The position numbers and the translations under genes are program-made. 64,000 bases of DNA, taken from NCBI RefSeq assembly GCF_011045115.1, contig NZ_JAAKZG010000013.1:1-64000 (forward strand), read 5' to 3'. Within the stretch, counting starts at the first letter, position 1. Each line of letters begins with the position of its first letter. This document shows positions 1-8,357 of this stretch, piece after piece. Source of the DNA: Mesorhizobium zhangyense. GTDB taxonomy: Bacteria > Pseudomonadota > Alphaproteobacteria > Rhizobiales > Rhizobiaceae. Below the pieces are notes generated by a model that ran no database searches, was not told the origin of the DNA, and saw only the letters and a program-made list of their open reading frames with translations.

Positions 1-640
1 CTTCATCACCAAACGATCCCCGTCCGGAAGCTTCGCTTCCCTGGCAATGGTAGCTCCGAGTCCCGCAGACGATATCCTCAACGGCACAGGCTCAAAGCCC
101 AACCCAACAACAACCATTTTCATCATAAATCACTGGCCGTCCCGATCTAACCATCGGACGGCCTTTTTGACGTTCTACTATCCCGTGCCCTGGTGTGATG
201 CCGGCGCACCTTCCAGACCGGTAACGACCGAGCGCCGAACGGAAAACACTCAAGCAAAGGGGATGTTTGCCTCGCACACAGCGATTGGCCGCTTCGCGCC
301 TCATCCGGGCCACAGAAAACCAGCTTCGCCACTTCCCGAAAGCAGACATCGCCGGCTGTCTGAGACGGCTATGGTTACCGCTTCGACCGGCTCCGGGTGA
401 TGCCGGCTATTAAAAGGGGACTAGAGGGCTATGGAGGAGATAAACTTGTCTTCTTCACCTGGCGCGGCGCGTCATCTTCTCGAATCTCATCGCTAAGGTA
501 ACGGCGTAGGTAGACTGTGCGCGCTGGGTTCCATCCCACGCGAACCTGCCCATCTAGTGATTGTGAATGACGAGCCGTTCACCGCGAGTCATTCTTCACT
601 TCACGGTGGTATTGCCTACACTCGCATGCCTGGATGAAGC
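1..640. other. No recognisable gene
   Basis: I see no convincing coding region here. Overlapping short frames exist on both strands but show no family signature and no clear ribosome binding site. A strong terminator hairpin at 135-168 points right, so an unseen plus-strand gene probably ends at or before the left edge; a frame closing with TAG at 51-53 could be its tail. The remainder (about 170-640) holds nothing I can name. Confidence 0.5.
135..168 (+). terminator. Rho-independent terminator
   Basis: The arms GGCCGTCC(C)GAT and ATCGGACGGCC form a GC-rich stem with a single bulge and a short loop, followed directly by TTTTT at 164-168. The orientation fits a plus-strand transcript entering from outside the window. 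Confidence 0.8.
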
Positions 641-1219
641 TTAAAGCTTCTTGTCAGGCGTAATCACGACGAATGCCTTGGCTTCCTTGCCGTCGATCGC
701 AACACCGTTATGATCGAAAGAGGCCTCGAACTGGATGCAATCTCCTGGCCCCAGAATGATCTCGGTTCCAGCATAGTCGAAACGAATGCGTCCTTCCAGT
801 ACGAGCAGGACCTCTTCGCCGGCGTGGCGGAAATTCGGCAGGTGGGCATCCTCGATGCAGGGCAGGGTCAGGAAGAAGATTTCGGATCGCGGATTGGCCT
901 TGTTGAAAGAGGCTATTTCATAAACATAGCCGAGTTCGCTTCCATTGCGGTTGATCAGCCTCCGTTCGTCGGCGCGAACGATGGAAATCGGCCCCTTCTC
1001 GCCAGGCGAGATGAACACTTCCGAAAGTGGGACACCGTAGACATCCGCAAGGCGGCTCACCACGGCGATGGAGGGCTGCGAAGCTCCGGATTCGACCTTC
1101 GAAAGGTAACCTTTCGTCACGTCGGCCTGCCGCGCGGCCGCCTCCATCGTCAGATTGGCGGTTTTGCGAAGCCGGCGCAGGGCCGCGCCCAGTTCCCCCA
1201 TCCTAGCGCTTGCGTCCAT
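641..1219 (-). CDS. XRE-family transcriptional regulator with C-terminal cupin domain
   Basis: A 192-residue regulator. Residues about 6-63 form an XRE/Cro-type helix-turn-helix (ELGAALRRLR, then TKGYLSKVESG, the recognition-helix region). Residues about 110-190 form a cupin_2 barrel (HAGEEVLLVLEGR, then LGPGDCIQF), the usual effector-binding half of this family. The ATG at 1219 was chosen because GAGGAAGA precedes it and the longer upstream frame looks non-coding. It is divergent from the CoA ligase/importer operon, and the intergenic space holds a 44-bp element repeated in front of the HAAT importer operon at 17.4 kb. It is therefore the obvious candidate regulator of both operons and of itself. 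The effector is unknown but is probably the imported substrate or a CoA ester. Confidence 0.9.
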   Translation of the reverse strand: MDASARMGELGAALRRLRKTANLTMEAAARQADVTKGYLSKVESGASQPSIAVVSRLADVYGVPLSEVFISPGEKGPISIVRADERRLINRNGSELGYVYEIASFNKANPRSEIFFLTLPCIEDAHLPNFRHAGEEVLLVLEGRIRFDYAGTEIILGPGDCIQFEASFDHNGVAIDGKEAKAFVVITPDKKL

Positions 1220-1267
1220 TTCTTCCTCGGTCAGGCAATCACAATCTGCCACGGGTATCGCACAAAT

Positions 1268-1311
1268 CTTGTTGACATAAAAGTTTTTATATAGGAAACA
1301 ATCAGGAAACA
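1268..1311 (+). promoter_or_regulatory. Candidate shared operator/promoter, copy A
   Basis: This 44-bp element begins CTTGTTGACAT and ends with two direct copies of GGAAACA (1294-1300 and 1305-1311). It matches the minus-strand sequence at 17394-17437 at 37 of 44 positions without gaps. It lies between the divergent XRE-cupin gene and the ligase operon. TTGACA resembles a -35 box but no good -10 box sits at normal spacing, so activator dependence is possible. Operator function is inferred. Confidence 0.65.
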
Positions 1312-1337
1312 TCGGTCGTAACCTGGGAGGAGATAGG

Positions 1338-1433
1338 ATGCGACAGTACGTGCAGCGCTCGCAGTCGGCATGGGTCGAGAATCCGCGCAGTGCGCTCGCG
1401 AAGTTCTCCATCCAGAATCCGGAGGCATTGTGA
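1338..1433 (+). CDS. Short leader ORF, 31 codons, overlapping the ligase start
   Basis: A 31-codon frame begins at an ATG with an excellent ribosome binding site (GGGAGGAG at 1325-1332, five bases upstream). Its TGA stop (1431-1433) overlaps the GTG start of the CoA ligase in a GTGA arrangement. The peptide begins MRQYVQRSQSAWVENPRS; I do not recognise it. It may be a small protein, or a translated leader that couples initiation of the ligase to upstream translation. The ribosome binding site and the stop/start overlap support real translation; any function is unknown. Confidence 0.45.
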   Translation: MRQYVQRSQSAWVENPRSALAKFSIQNPEAL

Positions 1434-3004
1434 CCGGTCCGTCCTTTGCCGGTCTTTCCGCCTCGGCCGCCATCCGCACGGCGGCTGCAGGCCCGACTGT
1501 CGCGTCCCTTTTTCGGGATTGTGCCCGCGCAAATGCCAATGCTCCTGCAGTCATTCAAGCCGGAAGCGCTATCAGCTACAAGGAACTCAACGGTCGGGTA
1601 AACCGTCTCGTTTCGGCTCTGAAAGCCCGTGGCGTATCGAGGGGCGATCGCCTTGCGATCGTTTCCGAGAACCGGCCGGAATATATCGAGCTCATACTGG
1701 CATGCGCCAAGATTGGAGCATTAGCGGCGTGCCAGAACTGGCGGCAGGCAGCACCGGAACTCTCTCATTGCCTGAAACTTGTCGAGCCGAAGTTGATCTT
1801 CGCATCGTCGCGGTTTGCTCCGACGGCGGAAAACCTCGGGCTGGCCGTCCCGTTGGTTGTTTTCGGTAACAGCTATGAGAGCATTGTCGAAGCCGGATCG
1901 CCGGAAGAGCCTTTGCTGGCGGCAGACGCCGAGGATGGGCTTCTGATCCTCTATACGAGCGGAACCACCGGCCTTCCCAAGGGCGCCGTGATCAGTCACC
2001 GCGCAATTATTGCGAGGGCGCTGGTGATGATGGCCGATTGGTCTATTCGCCGGACCGACGGATCGATCGCCTGGTCGCCGCTCTTCCATATGGCGGCGGC
2101 TGACCCGGCTCTCGCCGCGCTGTGCCACGGCGCGCCGGTGTATGTCGTCGATGGTTTCAATGCCGAGATGATCAGCAATGCCCTGTCGGAGATTGACGTT
2201 GGCTGGTTTGTTCTCATGCCTGGCATGATCGAACGCATGATAGAGGTGCGGCGTCGTGCGCCAAATGCACCCCGGCGCGTTGCCGTGGTGGGCTGCATGG
2301 CCAATCTGGTTCCGCCGGCACAGATCGCGGAAATCTCCGGGTTGCTTGCCGCGCCGTTCCTGAACAGCTTTGGATCGACCGAAACCGGGATAGCGCCGGC
2401 AAGTGGCGACAAGATCCCCCCGGGCGTCCAGCCGGTTTCCTTTGCCAAGAAGCAAACCTCATCCTGTGAGATTCGGCTGGTCGATCATGGCGACAGGGAG
2501 GTTGCCCCCGGCGAAGTCGGGGAAATGACCCTCCGCTCCACGACACTCTTCAGCGGATACTGGAACGCACCGGAAGCAAGCGAACGCGACTTCAGAGGTG
2601 GCTGGTTTCACATGGGGGATGATTTCATACGCAGCGCCGATGGAACCCTCCAATTCATCGATCGCCGGAAATACCTGATAAAATCGGGGGGCGAAAACAT
2701 CTATCCGGCCGAACTCGAGTGTGTGCTCAGGGAGTCGATACGGATACGCGAAGCTGTCGTCGTGCGGCAGCCGGACGATCGTTGGGGAGAGGTACCCGTT
2801 GCCTTCATCGTCCCCCAGGATGAGCGCCTGACCGCGGACGAGGTCCTTGCGCTCCTTGAGGGTAAAATCGCTCGGTACAAGCTTCCCAAGCGCGTCGTCT
2901 TCCTGCGCGATGAGGATCTGGAACGCAACGCGACAGGCAAGATTCAGCGCCAGCCTCTGGAACACAGGCTGGTGGCCGAGATGAAGGGGGAGGCAGGCAA
3001 ATGA
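1430..3004 (+). CDS. AMP-binding acyl-CoA ligase (long/medium-chain FadD type)
   Basis: A 524-residue member of the ANL adenylating family, which activates a carboxylic acid to an acyl-adenylate and then a CoA thioester. The P-loop motif LYTSGTTGLPKGA lies near residue 170, the hinge-region segment IDRRKYLIKSGGENIYP near 410-430, and the catalytic lysine motif NATGKIQRQ near the C-terminus (about 505). The GTG at 1430 is chosen because GGAGG at 1421 precedes it and it overlaps the leader stop. Starting at the in-frame ATG 1370 would add 20 residues. The stop overlaps the next permease start (ATGA), so ligase and importer are cotranscribed, suggesting the importer supplies the acid or its precursor. 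Substrate not predictable from sequence. Confidence 0.88.
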   Translation: MTGPSFAGLSASAAIRTAAAGPTVASLFRDCARANANAPAVIQAGSAISYKELNGRVNRLVSALKARGVSRGDRLAIVSENRPEYIELILACAKIGALAACQNWRQAAPELSHCLKLVEPKLIFASSRFAPTAENLGLAVPLVVFGNSYESIVEAGSPEEPLLAADAEDGLLILYTSGTTGLPKGAVISHRAIIARALVMMADWSIRRTDGSIAWSPLFHMAAADPALAALCHGAPVYVVDGFNAEMISNALSEIDVGWFVLMPGMIERMIEVRRRAPNAPRRVAVVGCMANLVPPAQIAEISGLLAAPFLNSFGSTETGIAPASGDKIPPGVQPVSFAKKQTSSCEIRLVDHGDREVAPGEVGEMTLRSTTLFSGYWNAPEASERDFRGGWFHMGDDFIRSADGTLQFIDRRKYLIKSGGENIYPAELECVLRESIRIREAVVVRQPDDRWGEVPVAFIVPQDERLTADEVLALLEGKIARYKLPKRVVFLRDEDLERNATGKIQRQPLEHRLVAEMKGEAGK

Positions 3005-3990
3005 GCCCGTCTTTCCGGCCCGCATTCGCATTCACGCAGGAGCAAATAGTCGTCGCCATTACCTTGGCTCTGCTCGTGCTGTTTTCCGTAACGCTCGACA
3101 GCTTTCTGACGGCGGGCAACATCCTGGCCCTCATCCAGAATGTTTCCATCCTGGGGATTCTCGGCGTGGCCATGGCGCTCGCCATTATTGGCCGGGGCAT
3201 CGATCTGTCCATCGTGGCCAATATGGCGGTGTCGGTCGCCTGGGTGCTCCAGCTTTCCAACAATGGCGTGCCGATCGAAATCGCCATCGTCATGGGGCTG
3301 GGCCTGGCGCTGGCCATTGGGCTCGTCAACGGGTTTCTGGTCGCCTATGTTGAGATCCCAGCCATCTTCGCCACGCTTGCAATGGGCACCGTAGCCTATG
3401 GCTTTGTGCGCTCGCTGCTGCTCGAGGACAATCTGATCTATCTCAAGGGTGCGGCCGACACATGGTTCAAGTGGATCGGCAGTGGGCAGGTTGTCGGCAT
3501 CCCGAATTCGGTGCTGCTGTTCGGTCTTGTCGCGGTTGTGGCTCATGTGGTCCTGCGGATCACAGTGCCGGGGCGCTTCATTTATGCTATGGGAGACAAC
3601 CCCACCGCAGCGCGCTCCACGGGTATTCCGATCCGTCCGCTGATCGTGCTGCAATACGTGACAGCGGCCGCCATCGCCTTCGTGGCCGGTGTTATCGCGG
3701 CGACTTCGGTCGACAGCGTCGAAACCCGCATTGTCCGCTCCAACCTGGTCTACGACGTCATTCTTGTCGTAGTCATCGGGGGCGTAGGCCTGTCGGGCGG
3801 CAAGGGCAGCATCCGCAACGTGATCGTAGGGACGCTTCTGATCGGCGTGCTCGTCAACGGCATGACGATCATGAACGTCGCCTACACGCTGCAGAACATC
3901 ATCAAGAGTCTGATCCTGCTCACGGCGATCGTCATCGATTCGCTCATGAACCCGCGTGACGAGCAGACATCGCAGCAGGGGGATATCTGA
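3001..3990 (+). CDS. CUT2 (ribose-type) ABC transporter permease
   Basis: A 329-residue inner-membrane permease of the RbsC/BPD_transp_2 family with about nine or ten hydrophobic segments spread over residues 15-315. The family signature appears as GIDLSIVANMAVS near 75, GLVNGFLVAYVEIPAIFATLAMG near 105-130 (shared with RbsC-like proteins) and VVIGGVGLSGGKGSIRN near 265. It is translationally coupled to the ligase upstream (ATGA overlap). A second permease of the same family follows after the binding protein, so the channel is probably a heterodimer. This family imports sugars, polyols and related small molecules. Confidence 0.9.
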   Translation: MSPSFRPAFAFTQEQIVVAITLALLVLFSVTLDSFLTAGNILALIQNVSILGILGVAMALAIIGRGIDLSIVANMAVSVAWVLQLSNNGVPIEIAIVMGLGLALAIGLVNGFLVAYVEIPAIFATLAMGTVAYGFVRSLLLEDNLIYLKGAADTWFKWIGSGQVVGIPNSVLLFGLVAVVAHVVLRITVPGRFIYAMGDNPTAARSTGIPIRPLIVLQYVTAAAIAFVAGVIAATSVDSVETRIVRSNLVYDVILVVVIGGVGLSGGKGSIRNVIVGTLLIGVLVNGMTIMNVAYTLQNIIKSLILLTAIVIDSLMNPRDEQTSQQGDI

Positions 3991-4059
3991 CTTTGAGAAA
4001 GACTGCGTAAAGGATCACTTGAGAGGAGGAATTCAATGTTGGACCATGGGAGGAAAGCA

Positions 4060-5088
4060 ATGAATAGATGTATCCTGGCGGCCGCATTGACCGCAATTGT
4101 CGGTTTGTCGGGCCTGGCGGCCATAGCGCATGCCGAGCAGCCTGACGACGGGCTGGTCAATGAAAGTGCGGCGGCGATGAAGGGCAAGAAGGTCGGCTTC
4201 GTGCCGATCGCCATGGGTTTCGACCTGACGGAGGCCTGGGCAGCCGGGTTGAAGCACGATGCGGAGGCTTTCGGCTATGACCTCAGCATCCGCGACCCCA
4301 ACTGGAGCGTCGACGCCGGCGCGCAGGCCTTTTCCCAGCTCATATCCGAACAGCCCGATGTCATCGTCGTGCATCCGCCGGAAATCCAGGCCTATACGCG
4401 CCTGATCCAGCAGGCGAATGCACAGGGCATTCCGGTGGTGACGATGAACCTCAAGGCCGACGCCAATGGCGACGTCTTCATCGGCGCCAACTGGTACGAC
4501 ATCGCCGTGAAGCAGACCGAGGCCATCGTAAAATCCTGTGGCCAGGGCAGCGGAAAGTCGGGCAAGATCGCGGTCATGCAGGGCGTGCTGACCAACCCGA
4601 CGTCGCAATACGGCATCCAGGCTATCGAAGCGACGCTGAAGCAGCATCCCGAGGTGCAGATCGTTTCCAATCAGGCGGCCGACTGGGATGCCAGCAAGGC
4701 GCATGCGATCGCGGTGACGGTTCTGAAGGCCAATCCGGATCTTTGCGGCTTCATCGGCATGTGGGACAACATGGACGTCGGTATTGCGGCCGCGATCAAG
4801 GAGGCGGGCAAGACCGGCGAGGTTGCGCTGGTCAGCTCGGGCGGTGGAAATCAGGCATCTGCCTGCGACAATGTCGCGAACGGCAACTTCAGCACCTACA
4901 TCAGCTATGACGCGAAAGGCCAGGCGCGCGACCTGATGATGGCCGTGCGCTCCGTTCTTCAGAGCAAGCCGGCAGAACCCGGCACCAAATCCATCGCGCT
5001 CTACACGCCCCTCAAAACGATCACCAAGGAAAGCAACTATCCGGGCGCCTGCTGGAATCTGGACGACGTCAAGAAGTACGGCCCCTGA
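4060..5088 (+). CDS. Periplasmic sugar-type substrate-binding protein (Peripla_BP_4)
   Basis: A 342-residue binding protein for the CUT2 importer. An N-terminal signal peptide (MNRCILAAALTAIVGLSG, cleavage probably after AHA near residue 25) directs export. The mature part shows the type I periplasmic binding fold: GKKVGFVPIAMGFDLTEAWAAG, DVIVVHPPE, and GFIGMWDNMDVGIA where the hinge and ligand-binding aspartates usually lie. The ATG at 4060 gives the most typical signal peptide and has GGGAGG upstream, but an ATG at 4036 with AGGAGG is equally well served. It sits between the two permeases of the same importer. Ligand unknown. Confidence 0.88.
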   Translation: MNRCILAAALTAIVGLSGLAAIAHAEQPDDGLVNESAAAMKGKKVGFVPIAMGFDLTEAWAAGLKHDAEAFGYDLSIRDPNWSVDAGAQAFSQLISEQPDVIVVHPPEIQAYTRLIQQANAQGIPVVTMNLKADANGDVFIGANWYDIAVKQTEAIVKSCGQGSGKSGKIAVMQGVLTNPTSQYGIQAIEATLKQHPEVQIVSNQAADWDASKAHAIAVTVLKANPDLCGFIGMWDNMDVGIAAAIKEAGKTGEVALVSSGGGNQASACDNVANGNFSTYISYDAKGQARDLMMAVRSVLQSKPAEPGTKSIALYTPLKTITKESNYPGACWNLDDVKKYGP

Positions 5089-5145
5089 CAGCTGCGAACC
5101 GGTGCCCGGCCTGAACGAGCGCCGGCTGCCTCCTGCAATTCCGTG

Positions 5146-7275
5146 ATGGATGACGTAATGCGCGAAACGCTCACACGACTGCGCTACAGGCTCGTGCCGG
5201 ACCATGTTCTTGGCGAGATTCTCGCCAAGAACTGGATCGACAACGCGATCCCGTTCGTCATCTTGTTGCTTACGCTTTCGATTTTCGGGGCATTGATTCC
5301 GGGTCTGGTGACCCTTGGCGGCCTTGGGGGAATGTCGGCACAATTCGGCGAGTTGTTGCTCGTTGTCCTCGCCATGACCATCGTGATGCTCGGCGGCGGC
5401 ATCGACCTGAGCGTTGGTTCGGTCTTCGCGCTATCCAACTTCGTGACCCTTGCGCTCTTCAATATGCTGGGCTGGCCTATTCCACTGGCAATCCTTGCCG
5501 CGCTCGCCTGCGGCGCGGCGGTGGGACTGGTCAACGGATTTCTGGTCGGCTACCTGCGGCTGCGGGCTTTCCTGACGACCCTGGTAACGCTCATCATTGT
5601 CCGCGCGGTCGTCGACATGCTTATCCTCGCCTATGCAGTGAAGGTGGCGCGGCCCAGTACACGATCCGCGATCTGGGATTTCATAAGCTTCGACCGGGTA
5701 TTCGGCATGCCCGTTTCCCTGATCTTTGCACTGCTGCTTGCATTCGCCGGTCATATCTTCCTGACGCGGCTTCGGCCCGGCTGGTACATTCTTGCCGTCG
5801 GCGGCTCGCGACGCTCGGCCTACAACGCCGGACTGCCGGTGCGCCGGACTGTGGCGATGACCTATGTCGTCTCCGGCATGCTGGCCGCTGCTGCCGGTGT
5901 CTTTTATGCCTCGCGCCTCAACGCTGCCGGATCGGATACCGGCGTCGGCATGGAGGTGTTGGCGCTGACGGCAGCGGTTGTCGGCGGCAACAGCCTTGGC
6001 GGCGGCCGTGGGTCCGTCTTCAAGGCCTTGCTCGGTACGGTGATCGTCCTGATCGTCTCGAACAGCCTTATCCGTCTCAGCCTCCCGACCGGTGGCAGTT
6101 CGCTCGTGCTTGGCCTGGTGCTGCTTGCTGCGGTTGCCATCGACGTCAAATGGCTCAAGAACCGCGCAAAGGTTCTGTCGCGGGTCTATGTCTCGCCGAC
6201 CTACATGAAACTGGGGCGCTCGCCCGATACCGCCGAGCACTCTGGCTCGCCTTACGCCGTCAACGATCGGTTGAAGAATGTCGAGCTTATCGGCCTCGGC
6301 GAAATCGACGGGCCGGAAGATCCGATCCTCGACGCGCAGGGCAACCTCTACAGCGGCACGCGCCAGGGCGACATCGTCCGCTTCCTCGCCCCGGACTACA
6401 CACGCAAGGAAGTCTTTGTCCACACCGGCGGGCATCCGCTCGGCATGGCCTTCGACCGCGACGGCAATCTCGTGACCTGCGTTGCCGGAATGGGCGTCTA
6501 CCGGATCGGACCCGACCGGAAGGCCGTCAAGCTTTCCGACCAGACCAACCGTAGCTGGTTCTCGGTCATCGACGATTCACGCATGCGGCTTGCCGACGAT
6601 CTGGACATCGCGCCGGACGGACGGATTTTCTTCAGCGAGGCGACGATACGCTTCGATATGTCCGAATGGATGGTCGATGCGCTCGAGGCGCGCGGAAACG
6701 GGCGCATCATCTGCTTTGATCCGCGCAACGGGTCGACCCGCACCGTCATTTCAAACCTGCGTTTTCCGAACGGCATCTGCATGGCGCGGGACGGTCAGTC
6801 CTTTTTCTTCGCCGAGACCTGGGGTTGCAGCATCTCGCGTTACTGGTTCGACGGGCCGAAGCGCGGCAAGCGGGAGGTCGTGATCCCTGATCTGCCCGGC
6901 TATCCCGACAATATCAACCGCGCCTCGGACGGCGGTTACTGGCTGGCCCTCGTGGGTATGCGCACGCCGGCCTTCGACATGGCCCTGCGCAAGCCGGGGT
7001 TCCGCAAGCGCATGGTGGAGCGCATCGCGCCGGATGAGTGGCTCTTCCCCAACATGAATTATGGCTGCGTGGTCAAGTTCGACGAAAGCGGCCGCATCAC
7101 CGATTGCCTGTGGGATCGCAGCGGCGCCAATCATCCGATGATCACCTCCATGCGGGAGGATCGCGGCTGGCTCTATCTGGGCGGTGTCTCCAACAACCGC
7201 ATCGGCCGCTACCGGATACCCGGAGCCGACCCGGAATGGACTGCCGCCGCATCTTATCGCGGAGAGAAGCCATGA
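5146..7275 (+). CDS. Fusion: CUT2 ABC permease + SMP-30/strictosidine-synthase-like hydrolase domain
   Basis: About 709 residues in one frame. Residues about 30-335 are an RbsC-like permease (GGGIDLSVGSVFALSNF near 85, VVGGNSLGGGRGSVFKA near 280). After a basic linker (KWLKNRAKVLSRVY, about 335-350), residues about 370-705 form a six-bladed propeller of the SMP-30/gluconolactonase/strictosidine-synthase-like group: EIDGPEDPILDAQGNLYSG, LRFPNGICMARDG, ETWGCSISRYWFDGP and LPGYPDNINRASDGGYW, including the usual metal-site Asn (FPNG) and Asp (YPDN). RbsC-type permeases end in the cytoplasm, so the enzyme would hydrolyse a lactone or ester at the inner mouth of the channel (inference). No internal ribosome binding site supports two separate genes. 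The start is uncertain: GTG 5143, ATG 5146 or ATG 5158. Confidence 0.87.
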   Translation: MDDVMRETLTRLRYRLVPDHVLGEILAKNWIDNAIPFVILLLTLSIFGALIPGLVTLGGLGGMSAQFGELLLVVLAMTIVMLGGGIDLSVGSVFALSNFVTLALFNMLGWPIPLAILAALACGAAVGLVNGFLVGYLRLRAFLTTLVTLIIVRAVVDMLILAYAVKVARPSTRSAIWDFISFDRVFGMPVSLIFALLLAFAGHIFLTRLRPGWYILAVGGSRRSAYNAGLPVRRTVAMTYVVSGMLAAAAGVFYASRLNAAGSDTGVGMEVLALTAAVVGGNSLGGGRGSVFKALLGTVIVLIVSNSLIRLSLPTGGSSLVLGLVLLAAVAIDVKWLKNRAKVLSRVYVSPTYMKLGRSPDTAEHSGSPYAVNDRLKNVELIGLGEIDGPEDPILDAQGNLYSGTRQGDIVRFLAPDYTRKEVFVHTGGHPLGMAFDRDGNLVTCVAGMGVYRIGPDRKAVKLSDQTNRSWFSVIDDSRMRLADDLDIAPDGRIFFSEATIRFDMSEWMVDALEARGNGRIICFDPRNGSTRTVISNLRFPNGICMARDGQSFFFAETWGCSISRYWFDGPKRGKREVVIPDLPGYPDNINRASDGGYWLALVGMRTPAFDMALRKPGFRKRMVERIAPDEWLFPNMNYGCVVKFDESGRITDCLWDRSGANHPMITSMREDRGWLYLGGVSNNRIGRYRIPGADPEWTAAASYRGEKP

Positions 7276-8357
7276 TCGCAGCACTTTCCCGCTGGGTTGA
7301 TCGTGTTCGCGGTTCGGGCGCCTTTGCGGTGACGACACCGCCTATGGACGGAGCGTTGCAGCCGAACCAGGCGATCGAGAGTGCAGAGCTGGTGCGCGAC
7401 CTGACCGCGCCGGACAATCTGGTGCGGCTCAGCGACGATGTGCTGGCTTCCTCCGATGCGGACGTTGTTCGACTCGATGGCCGGGGCGGACCCCTGCACA
7501 GCTTCGATGCGAATGTCAGTGCACTCGCGACCGCACTGGACGGGTCGTTGGCCGCAGGGCTGGAAAACGGTCGCATTCTGCTCAAAGGCGGCAGGTATGA
7601 CGGATTTTCGCTGGATGCTCTCGGTTCGCATCCTCTCGTCTGCCCCACGGCGCTTGCCTTCGAAAATCCCGATACGCTGATCGTCTGCCTCGGCTCCCGC
7701 CGTAACGGGCCGCATTCGTGGAAGCGCGATCTCATGCAGCGCGGATCGAGCGGGTCTGTCTGGAGGGTGCCGCTGGGCGGTTCGCCGGTGTGCCTGGCCG
7801 AAGGCCTCGCCTATCCAAACGGCATCTTGCTTTCGGAAAACGGACGCCTGATCGTATCGGAAAGCTGGCGCAGCCGTCTCCTGTCCATCGAGCCGTCGGG
7901 CAGGATTGAAGCCGTGCTGAGCGACATTCCAGGCTATCCGGCTCGCCTGATGCCGCGCACCGGCGGCGGTTCCTGGCTGACTGTCTTTGCGCCGCGCAGC
8001 CAACTCGTCGAGTTCGTGCTCATCGAACGGGATTTTTGCGAAGAGATGATGCGCGATGTGCCTGAGGAATTCTGGATCGCTCCGTCGCTCACCGCCCCGC
8101 AATCCTTCCTCGAGCCGCTTCAGGGCGGCTCGTTGAAACAACTCGGCATGCTGAAACCTTGGGCGCCGACGCGTTCGTTTGGGCTGGTGCTTGCCCTTGA
8201 CGAGCATTTTCGGCCGATGGCGAGCTGGCACAGTCGCGCCGATGGCACGCGGCACGGCATCACGTCCTGCATGGAGGACGGCGCCGGGCTGTTGATCGCT
8301 TCCAAAGGCGGCAATGCGGTTTTACGGCTGTTTCCGGATGACGGGGGGCGTTCATGA
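7272..8357 (+). CDS. Second SMP-30/strictosidine-synthase-like protein, metal site degenerate
   Basis: A 361-residue propeller protein related to the C-terminal half of the preceding fusion. Matching landmarks are AYPNGILLSENGRLIVSES (near 180-198) and DIPGYPARLMPRTGGGSWL (near 220-238). In the fusion the latter reads GYPDN; here the metal-ligand pair DN is replaced by AR, so catalysis may be lost or altered. There is no signal peptide, hence it is probably cytoplasmic. It overlaps the fusion stop (ATGA) and is overlapped by the ATPase start, so all importer parts are made together. It could be a binding or scaffolding paralogue or a hydrolase with changed specificity; the family placement is firm, the activity is not. 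Confidence 0.75.
   Translation: MIAALSRWVDRVRGSGAFAVTTPPMDGALQPNQAIESAELVRDLTAPDNLVRLSDDVLASSDADVVRLDGRGGPLHSFDANVSALATALDGSLAAGLENGRILLKGGRYDGFSLDALGSHPLVCPTALAFENPDTLIVCLGSRRNGPHSWKRDLMQRGSSGSVWRVPLGGSPVCLAEGLAYPNGILLSENGRLIVSESWRSRLLSIEPSGRIEAVLSDIPGYPARLMPRTGGGSWLTVFAPRSQLVEFVLIERDFCEEMMRDVPEEFWIAPSLTAPQSFLEPLQGGSLKQLGMLKPWAPTRSFGLVLALDEHFRPMASWHSRADGTRHGITSCMEDGAGLLIASKGGNAVLRLFPDDGGRS

Noticed and set aside
520-560. T-loop-like sequence GGGTTCCATCCC resembling a tRNA fragment or att site
   Set aside because: It does not match the tRNA-Ser 3' end and no other tRNA arms can be built around it.
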